In this document: positions 56,661 to 64,000 of the stretch, one piece after another
How the letters are laid out: each line of letters starts with the position of its first letter
Position numbering within the stretch: position 1 is the stretch's first letter
NCBI GenBank assembly: GCA_002221725.1
Contig: NJFT01000029.1
Coordinates: 1-64,000 of the forward strand
Length of the DNA: 64,000 nt
Direction of reading: 5' to 3'
Source: Scedosporium boydii
Taxonomy: Eukaryota; Ascomycota; Sordariomycetes; Microascales; Microascaceae
Position numbers and translations under genes: made by a program
The notes under the pieces: model-generated
Told to the model about the DNA's origin: nothing
What the model saw: only the letters and a program-made list of their open reading frames with translations
Database searches by the model: none

Positions 56661-59591
56661 AGACGAGAGGTGGGAGAGAACTCCGCTCCCTCGTCAAGGA
56701 CCTCGACGATCTCCGCGATGTTGCGTCCCTACTAAGTCCGTACCGCGACATGGTCAACGCAATATTCCCTTCGTGTGAGGAGACTCTACAGGAAATCGAT
56801 GTCCTTGTCAAAGAAATATCCGAGCGACTCGAAGAGAACCAGCAGAGCGGCTGGGATTGTGTGCGATCTAGCTTTTCCGGCGAGCTTAAAGAGGCTATCG
56901 AGAATGCCCAGAAAAAGGTTCGTCATGTCATGTCGAAACTTATGCTTTATTCGTCGCTCGTCACATTAGCCCAGACTTGGTCGTGCAGTCTTTTGGACAC
57001 AACTCGGATGCTGGAGTCGGCCACTTCTCCACAAGACTCTAGCAGAGACGTCGATCCGACTCTAGAAACAACTGGCAACAGCCTCCCCCCGTCTGAGAAC
57101 CCCGGCACCTTTCAAATCGAAGACGATCCGAAGTCATCTGGCGGTGTCGTGCAGTCACCGAAAAGCCAGATAGCACCCCGGATCAAGCTTCCCTCTTGTG
57201 GCTTCCGGTTATGTCAGTGCTCCTGTCATCACACTCGACGGCGATACGGCTCGTTCTGGAACCTTGAATATTCACCACTGTCCGCCCTCCTCGGCGCGTG
57301 CGATAATCGGATATGCTCATCGAAGAGGACCCTCTTGACTGCACGAGTATCTTTATTCAATCTGGGCATCCCGTGGATGGTCACTGGGACACTCGACATT
57401 ATCTCGTTTGCAGGGGGCTATGTTATACGCCCGCCTCTGCGTCTTCAAAGGGTTGCTGATGACCGCTCAGCGCCCTTTAGGATAGTCCTAAGAACGTGTT
57501 TTGGATCGATGTCGCACCAAGAGGCCAAAGCCCGGCTTCTTGCTCATACACGAAGGGATCCGACTGTCCTGCACCAGATTAACACAGAAGGGAAAGACTG
57601 CGTTACAGTAAGACATACTACCTCCTTTGCCCAGAAAATGGAATCTAATCTATTTTATAGCTCGCAATATTCTTTGGCTCGACGTCAAAATTCCCTCAGG
57701 AAATAATGTCTCTTGTGAGAACTTTGGTAGAACTCGGAAACCCCGTCGTCGACCGCGGCAACGAGTAAGTGCTAATACCTGTTAATTTGAACCTCAACTA
57801 GGCCAGATACAACATAACGACTAACTCTTTTGCATAAGCCTTATGGACGCTTGGATTATGTGGTCGAGAAGTCCATTCAGACTGGAATTTCTTCAGAAGA
57901 TGCTGGATTGCGGATTTGATCCTGATACGATGAACACGAACCACCGATCGTGGGATTACCTAATAAATATGTCTGGCTTACAGCACCGGGGCAACCCCCA
58001 GTCAGATCCCTTCCTCGTAGGGTGTTTGGGTACGCTGTCTCAGGGTAGACCTGGTATGCTCGTTTCACTTTCAAGGCCGATGCTCGCCCACCCTTTCGTT
58101 TCGCAAGTAGATTTGGACGCTAATGATTCTCGCATCACCAAGAGTGCCTTGAGCTGCATCCGCTGCACTACGCGGCTCTCGCTGGCGACGTTGGTAGAAC
58201 TCAAAACATACTATGCCGCCTCGGGCAGGGATCCCTTGACGGCGCACGAGCCTTTCACGGACAAACCCCTTTGCATCTTGCCATTGACCACATCGACGTC
58301 GTAAGAGTCCTTGTCGACGCGGGACATGGACTAGATCTTGTCGATAAATCAGGAGCCACGGCACTGATTTACGCTGCTGCGAGAGGTTGTGTCGACACAG
58401 CGATGTTTCTTATCACACGAGGCGCCGACATCTGCGTTAACAGCACTAGTGAATTCGGGACGTGCGTCGATGCCTGCTTCTTTGGCGGCAGCATTAGCCT
58501 GGGAATTCGAATCCTCGAAGCTGCTCAGTCCCGATACCCCAAGGATGTCGTTGGCAGGCTCGTCTCCCAAGCTATCACTGTGTTGGCGAGAATAACCAAG
58601 TACTATCCCAATGACAGCCTATGGGGCGATGGGTTTGACTACTTACTCCGGCATTGCGAAGGGGTAAACTTTACGTTCGACGACATGCACCGGAACACGG
58701 GAGATAATACTCTAATGCATTACGTCCACGATGCGAGATCGGCTATAACACTGATCGAGTTGGGTTTTTCTAACCTTAATAGAGCTAACAGCAGAGGTGA
58801 ATATCCACTGCATCTCCTCGTAGAGAGAGGCGATCCCGACTTCATTCGCGTCTGTCTTGAGAACGGGGCGGATGTTAACCATCGAGACAGTGACCACCAT
58901 CCCGCACTGGCCAAGCTCATTCGGGCCTTGTGCAGGGGATCAAGGTCGACAAGGAAGATTTTGAACTGTATTAGGCTGTTCTTAGATTACGGCGCAGACG
59001 TCTTCGCCCCCGACGAATGCATCTGCTCCTGCGCACCTGACGGTTGTCTCATAACAACGGCTTTCCAGCCACGACGAGAAGAACAGCGCTATTCTATCTG
59101 GAGTCCATACGTCATATGGACGTTGGAGTGGATATGCCTGGTCAAAGAGTATCGCGGCACAGAGGCATGCAAGAAGACGATTCAATCATTCGTCCGCAAG
59201 GCCGTAGTCGAAGAATTGGGCATTACCCACGTCTGCTGCTATATAGATTGAGGAGAGAGTGACCTCAGCGCGTGGTCAGAAGACTCCAGTGGGCAGAGAT
59301 ACACTGCCAGGGAAGATGCCGAAGAGATCATAGATGAGGAGTCAGAATTCATCGACAAGCTAGAACAGGAGATGGAGGACCTGTCACTGGAAACTTTGGC
59401 ACTCCTCAAGCTTCGCTGGGCCACTGATATTGGAAAGCGCTATAAGAGTTGGCCTGTCATCGCCAGGGACCATCCTCAAAGGCTGGTAAGCATGTCCCTG
59501 CCCTCTATTGACCTGCCGGCATCTCTATGAGTCTGACACAAACCTTTACTCGTCCTCAGTTCGTCGTAAACAACCGCCGCGACTTCGAATA

Positions 59592-59635
59592 AGTTAGAAT
59601 ACCCCCTTTCCGGCCATCCCCACTTTCCGGCCCCC
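59592..59635 (+). repeat. Left terminal inverted repeat of the Fot1-like element
   Basis: 44 bp, perfect reverse complement of 61407-61450. Internal GGCC-containing sub-repeats (TTTCCGGCC occurs twice) may be transposase binding sites. Confidence 0.95.
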
Positions 59636-59739
59636 TCAATATCCACACCGCCATTTCACACCCTCATCACCCACACCTTCATTTTTCAACCATTTCAAGT
59701 CAAATCTTTACCAAACTCAATATCGAACTTCCTCTGACT

Positions 59740-61347
59740 ATGGGAAAGCATTATACTGAAGAAGAGCTTCAAGCAGCCCTCGATGACATCGCAGATGGCA
59801 CATCAACCCACAAGGCATCTCGCAAATGGGGAATTCCAAGGTCTACACTTTTTGATAGACTTCATGGCCAGCAGTCAAGGAAAGAGGCCTTTACTAGCTT
59901 CCAGAGACTTAGTCCAACCCAGGAAAGTCTTCTTACTTCATAGATTCTTACCCAGGCCGCTCTAGGACTTCCTCCAACCTACTTACAAGTCAAGGAATTC
60001 ACTGAGAGGATCTTACAGGCCCAAGGAGACACCCAGCTACTTGGAAAGAAGTGGATACAATCATTTCTAAAAAGGAATCCATCTATCAAGGTCCAGAGGA
60101 GCAAATCTATCGATTCCAAGCATGTCAATGGGGCTTCAGTTGAAGTAATTCGCCACTGGTTCTACTACCTCCAAGTCCCAGCTATTCAGAAGATCAAACC
60201 AGCTAATCGGTATAATGCGGATGAAGCAGGCATCCTAGAAGGCAGAGGTGCTAATAGCCTTGTTCTTGGAAGTGCCCAGAAGCAAGCAATTCGGAAGAAA
60301 CAACCTGGATCCCGGGCTTGGACCTCCTTCATTGAGTGCATCTCAGCAGCTGGCCGTTCTCTTCCTCCTCTAGTCATTTTCAAGGGAAAGTCAGTCCAAC
60401 AGCAATGGTTTCTACTCGATTTAGCACTATACAAGGACTGGCAGTTCACAGCAACTGATAATGGATGGATTACCGATGCTATAGCAGTTGAGTGGCTTGA
60501 AAAGGTCTTCATTCCACTTACACAGCCAGCAGACCCAAATGAACCTCGTCTCTTAATTATAGACGGCCATAGAAGTCATACAACTACAGATTTCATATAT
60601 CTATACTTCCAGCATCGAATCCACCTTCTTTTCTTACCTCCACATACCTCACATATCTTACAACCATTAGATCTATCTGTTTTCAGTCCACTGAAGACTG
60701 CTTACTGGAAAGAGCTTGGATTCTTATTGCAAATAGTTGATTCTTCAATAATAGGGAAGCAGAACTTTCTCTCCTGCTACAGAAAGGCCTGCCTAGCTGC
60801 CCTAATAGGAAAAAATATTAGAAGTGGATGGAAGGCTACAGGTCTTTGGCCTGTAAGTATAGCAAAGCCACTTCTCAGCTAGAACTTGGTTACCCAGCAA
60901 AGCCAAGCTCTCTGTGATAGAAATACAACTCCTCAAGAGCCTCAGAAGCCTATTCCAAGCTTGAATTGGGCTTTAGATACATCTGCAGTCATCTGGTCTA
61001 CTCCAAAGAAGGCAAAAGAGCTACGGGATCAGTTACACCAATCCAACACTATTGATCAACATACTGCCACACAGCAGCTTCTCTTTCAAAAAGTCCAGAA
61101 AGCCTTTGAGGAGAACACATTTGAGCTAGCTTCCGCCCAGCAGAAGATTAAGTTGCTGGAACAGCAGCTTGAAGCTGCAAGGCCAACTAAAAGGAAGAAG
61201 GTCGAATTGAGCCCAAATTCGAAGTTTGCAAATATCGAAGATATCCAGAGGACCCAAATGGAAGTGGAAGGGGTAAATAATAATGTATATGAATCCGGCG
61301 ATATCGAAAATACTAGTGATACAGCTTCTTGTATTTTAGTAGCTTGA
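59740..61347 (+). pseudogene. Fot1-type DDE transposase with two in-frame TAG codons
   Basis: One continuous frame of 536 codons. The N-terminal psq-type helix-turn-helix (YTEEELQAALDDIADG; KASRKWGIPRSTLFDRL) is followed by a CENP-B-type HTH (KKWIQSFLKRNPSIKV). The DDE catalytic core has acidic residues in NADEAG, LLIIDGHRSH and HILQPLDLSVFSP. A coiled-coil and basic tail (KIKLLEQQLEAA; RPTKRKKVE) completes it. TAG codons at 59941-59943 and 60880-60882 interrupt it. Both sit where CAG would be expected, a CpA-to-TpA change as in RIP. Otherwise the frame is undamaged, so the copy is recently dead or depends on readthrough. Confidence 0.92.
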
Positions 61348-61406
61348 AAGTGGGTTGAAAAAGGTGTTCTTAGTATGATGGGTGGATTGGGGATGCGGAT
61401 TTTGAG

Positions 61407-61450
61407 GGGGGCCGGAAAGTGGGGATGGCCGGAAAGGGGGTATTCTAACT
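61407..61450 (-). repeat. Right terminal inverted repeat of the Fot1-like element
   Basis: 44 bp, perfect reverse complement of the left end; followed by the duplicated TA. Confidence 0.95.
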
Positions 61451-61780
61451 TACCACCTAGCAAGATACGCCCTTTATCTCGAGCGCAAGCTCGCCGTCGG
61501 TCGTAGATATGGCACGGACGACGAGAGCTGGTACCTGGAACGCGTCGATATCATCGCAAAGGTGCTCATGGCTGCTTCCATTCACCCCGTAGATATTGAG
61601 GTCATCATTGACGTTAACACGAAGGGGCCGTACGGAAAAGCCTGCGCGCATCATTTTCGTCAGACGATGCTAAGCAACTTTAGCGCTTATGGGTGGGAGC
61701 TCGGTGATGATTCTGACATTTCTAGCGACCCGAGTGAATGCGAGGATTATGAATCAGATAGTTCTTCTGAGTCGGAATAG

Positions 61781-62566
61781 ATGGAGAATAGGAGCCCTAA
61801 ATAATATCGTGAGCTCGGATTTCGACTTTGATGGGACAACCTGCCTGCGGTTCCCTTCTCGTGACGGGTGGTCCACAACTAACCCCCTTCCTCTGAGCTC
61901 ATTGTACAATTCACGCATTCCTGATGTGTCGGCGACAAGCTATTGCGGTTACTCGAGTTTCCATCTTCATGTCAATGTTTTGACGATTGAGGAGGAGACA
62001 CATTATGTATGGCGGGACCTGTCCCCAATCCGAACAGGCTTCAACTTGGACGCAGAACATACTAAGGGTATGATTCAATGAGATCCACGATACTTTGCAG
62101 CTCTAGGACCCGGGCTGGGCGGAAAGCTTCGCCCTAACTCTGGCATAAGCCGCATGCGTTTTTGTAAGTAGTTTACCCTGGAACGCGTTCTATTTACCAC
62201 GGTTTGGTGCTCAGACTGTTAACTGGTTTGCAGAAGTCATTGCAGCAGTCATATTACGTAGAAGAAAGAAGAGGTATACTACGAGCCGGTATACAAGAAC
62301 GGGGCTTGTAGATCCATTGCTCTGTCCAGGAGCGGCGACAACGGTTCCGCTCTCCCAGGCCTGGGACAAGGCGCTTTTTAAATTTTATTTTACTTGTAGT
62401 GGTAGCTTAGTTTAAACATGCAGATCACCTGGTCATGGAACGACAGTTACTGTAGAACAGATTACTCTAGGCTCTTAAGGTGTCTTATGGAGTAACCTCA
62501 AGGATCAATAGCTTGCCGTGTACCTCTGGCTCCTATATGCGGGGCGTATGTAGATAATGCTACGTT
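61781..62566. other. Intergenic, convergent 3' flanks
   Basis: A plus-strand open frame up to 62081 has no recognisable domain and may be 3' UTR of the ankyrin gene. Nothing else seen. Confidence 0.35.
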
Positions 62567-64000
62567 CTACAAACATGAACGCTCCACAATAGTGAACTGG
62601 GGGTTTGGTAGTGTTAGCCAAATCTTGTGAGCATTCTTCGGGGATCGACGGCAAGACCTTGTCGTGGTGAACACAGGGAGACATACCGGCTGTCTAAAGA
62701 TATCCCATCGTGAGTTCAAACTCATGCCGAACATACCCCTGCCAAAAGTAATCATTAGTTACTGTTTGCACGTTTCAACAGAACGCTCGGGATTGTCTCA
62801 AGAGCTGTAAAGGGCGATGTGATTAAGTCGAATCACTCACGGTGCGTTGACCTGTGCATAAAGGTTGGTAGAACCGTCAATGCCGTAGCAGACGTATCCC
62901 TCTACGTCAGTACCAATTCCTGCATCACCACTAAACGTAACTCTGTTATCCAAAGCGAGGGCAATCTGGTTATCACATATCAGCGTAAGTGCCCGCTGAC
63001 TGCGGAAAGAACAAGGCCCAGGATAATGAATGGGTGGGACGTACCGCAACGTTAGGGACGTCGTCAAAGTCAAACACGATGCCGAATTCTACCCTCGGGA
63101 TACTACGCATCACCTCCGGTACGAGGTTCAGTTAGCCCACATTTCTCCCGGGTGTTTGCCACTCTCATGGAACGTTGAGGAAAGATTAGATTCGCCATAC
63201 ACATAGGCTGTGAGACTGCCCGAAGCAGCTACATCATAGTGAAAGATGGGCTTCATCGGTGAGTGATCGTCGCTAGTCGTCTCAGTGCGGTACTCGGGAA
63301 CATGAGCCATCTTTTTCGTTTCGATTCCGGCCTCAATACGGTTCTCCCCACCGTTGTTCGGGTACTGCTGGCTATAGTCCCAATCGACAACAGTGAATCG
63401 GACTGATGCATCACTGCAGCTTTTTGGTTAGCATAAGGACTCGGTCGCAACATCGCCCTCTCTTATCTCCCATCTCCCATAACTGATAAGACGCCGAGAT
63501 TTGAAGGAAGAAATGTGCAGAAGGAGAGCCAGGGCAAAATAACTCGCGGACAAAGATCTAAACTAAGCGTCACGCATGCTGAAACTCGGGACCTACGTGC
63601 GAAGAGTGGCACGTCCAGAGAGTTGCTGAACACCGAGATAAATTAGACGAATTAAAGTATGCGTTGGAGATAGAAAAGACGTACGCCAAGTATCCGAAAA
63701 TTCGGCCCAATCGTTACGAGACCGGGGATGCGAAATGTTACGCCGAAGTTCTGGGCGCCGAGCAGTTCTCGTTGTCCTAGGTTGAACCTGAGTTCGGCAT
63801 TAGCCTCGAAGTTTAGAGATGTTTCGATCCCTCCCTTGGTGCGGAATAAAACATGAGATTGATCCCAGCTGCTGAGGTCTTGTAGGTTTCCCTAAGAGGC
63901 AGATCAGTATTGGCATCGTATGACTAGGTCAGATTGGAAGGGGTGATGGTTCCTTTTTTCCAGGCAAAAGTCTTAAGCTCTGGAGGATCGCATTCCCCGA
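62567..64000 (-). CDS. 3' part of a probable secreted beta-rich protein, runs off the window
   Basis: Exons on the minus strand join by canonical introns, with the 5' end beyond 64000. The first visible exon (about 63891-63700) reads VLFRTKGGIETSLNFEANAE and FGVTFRIPGLVTIGPNFRIL. Then come SDASVRFTVVDWDYSQQYPN and GSLTAYV, MRSIPRVEFGIVFDFDDVPNVA, ALDNRVTFSGDAGIG with GYVCYGIDGSTNLYAQVNA, GMFGMSLNSRWDIFRQP, and finally FTIVERSCL before TAG at 62567. The IPG-x3-IGP-x-F motif and this strand-rich tail resemble the DUF7223-type or C-terminal region of extracellular fungal proteins, including some GH18 chitinase-associated ones. That link is from memory and weak. A reproducible exon series supports a real gene. 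Confidence 0.55.

Larger units (their letters stand above)
59592..61450 (+). mobile_element. Complete Fot1/pogo-family DNA transposon, 1,859 bp
   Basis: The ends are inverted repeats identical over 44 bp (59592-59635 and 61407-61450, starting AGTTAGAATACCCCC). The element is flanked on each side by TA (59590-59591, 61451-61452), the target-site duplication of Tc1/mariner/pogo elements. Length, repeat length and a single transposase gene in the middle match Fot1-type elements of ascomycetes. It sits inside the last exon of the ankyrin pseudogene. Fully intact inverted repeats argue for a fairly recent insertion, while the transposase has two stop codons. Confidence 0.97.
56545..61780 (+). pseudogene. 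STAND-N-terminal/ankyrin-repeat gene disrupted three ways
   Basis: The ATG at 56545 begins AEVIGVVSAGVGMIAFA, the fungal STAND N-terminal domain. Its continuation (GGRELRSLVKDLDDLRDVASL) is out of frame because the ten bases at 56641-56650 are repeated. Exons read by GT-AG introns are 56545-57607, 57661-57764, 57839-58053, 58143-59485 and 59560-59591 plus 61453-61780. Ankyrin motifs appear in the fourth (LHPLHYAALAGDV; QTPLHLAIDHIDVVRVLVDAG; GEYPLHLLVERGDPDFIRVCLENGADVN). Within it TGA at 59249-59251 interrupts the frame, which continues LSAWSEDSSGQRYT. The last exon is split by a Fot1-like element at its TA. Counting one duplication unit and one TA, the exons total 3,075 nt, exactly 1,025 codons. 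The C-terminus is acidic (SDISSDPSECEDYESDSS). No NACHT domain was found. Confidence 0.8.

Noticed and set aside
58054..58142. Apparent frameshift between ankyrin exons
   Set aside because: A GTATGC donor, a GCTAAT branch-like site and an AAG acceptor define an 89-nt intron that joins the frames exactly (into CLELHPLHYAALAG), so no lesion is needed.
1..64000. tRNA, rRNA genes and CRISPR arrays
   Set aside because: No tRNA-like TTCGA-loop arrangement, rRNA segment or regularly spaced repeats were found by eye on either strand.

Overview
The window reads as nuclear DNA of a filamentous ascomycete (Pezizomycotina). Most genes carry short (about 50-100 nt) GT-AG introns. The families are characteristic of that group: a Zn2Cys6 regulator, a PDR-type ABC transporter, a Pth11-like/rhodopsin-domain membrane protein, a NACHT STAND protein, DUF6604- and DUF8021-like proteins, an SRPK-like kinase and Fot1/pogo transposons. 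Both sides of the window carry a Fot1-like element: a decayed 3' fragment at 1-510 and a complete 1,859-bp copy at 59592-61450 with 44-bp perfect terminal inverted repeats and a TA duplication.

Layout. 0.8-9.2 kb: a Zn2Cys6 regulator divergent from a 1,461-aa PDR transporter, the pair flanked by a degenerate ~108-bp direct repeat. 9.9-16.7 kb: a METTL13-like methyltransferase, a secreted Thr/Pro-rich protein, a GNAT acetyltransferase and a 10-cysteine small secreted protein. 17.1-25.6 kb: a run of broken genes (DUF6604-like, DUF8021-like, GNAT, F-box, APH) around two intact ones, a DJ-1/PfpI protein and a plectasin-type CS-alpha-beta defensin precursor. 26-33 kb: a hypothetical gene, an SRPK-like kinase, a cytochrome P450 and a seven-helix Pth11-like protein. 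34-42 kb: two divergent GPI-type surface proteins (one truncated by a stop codon), an MDR oxidoreductase and an acyl-CoA-dehydrogenase-like flavoprotein. 43-50 kb: a NACHT STAND protein next to an Mx-like dynamin GTPase. 51.6-61.8 kb: three disrupted genes (a cysteine-rich secreted protein, an F-box/ankyrin gene, a STAND-N-terminal/ankyrin gene), the last interrupted by the complete Fot1 element. 62.6-64 kb: the 3' part of a probable secreted protein leaving the window.

Three themes stand out. First, likely inter-organism conflict genes: the defensin, the NACHT/dynamin pair, the STAND-ankyrin gene and several small secreted proteins. Second, efflux and secondary chemistry: the regulator/ABC pair, P450 and MDR enzyme. 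Third, unusually dense gene decay: about nine loci carry specific in-frame stops or frameshifts, clustered at 17-26 kb and 51-62 kb. In the STAND-ankyrin gene the lesions can be named base by base: a 10-bp tandem duplication, a TGA, and a transposon inserted at a TA. Discounting the duplication and the element, the proposed exons sum to exactly 1,025 codons. All product names rest on motifs read by eye; no searches were run.
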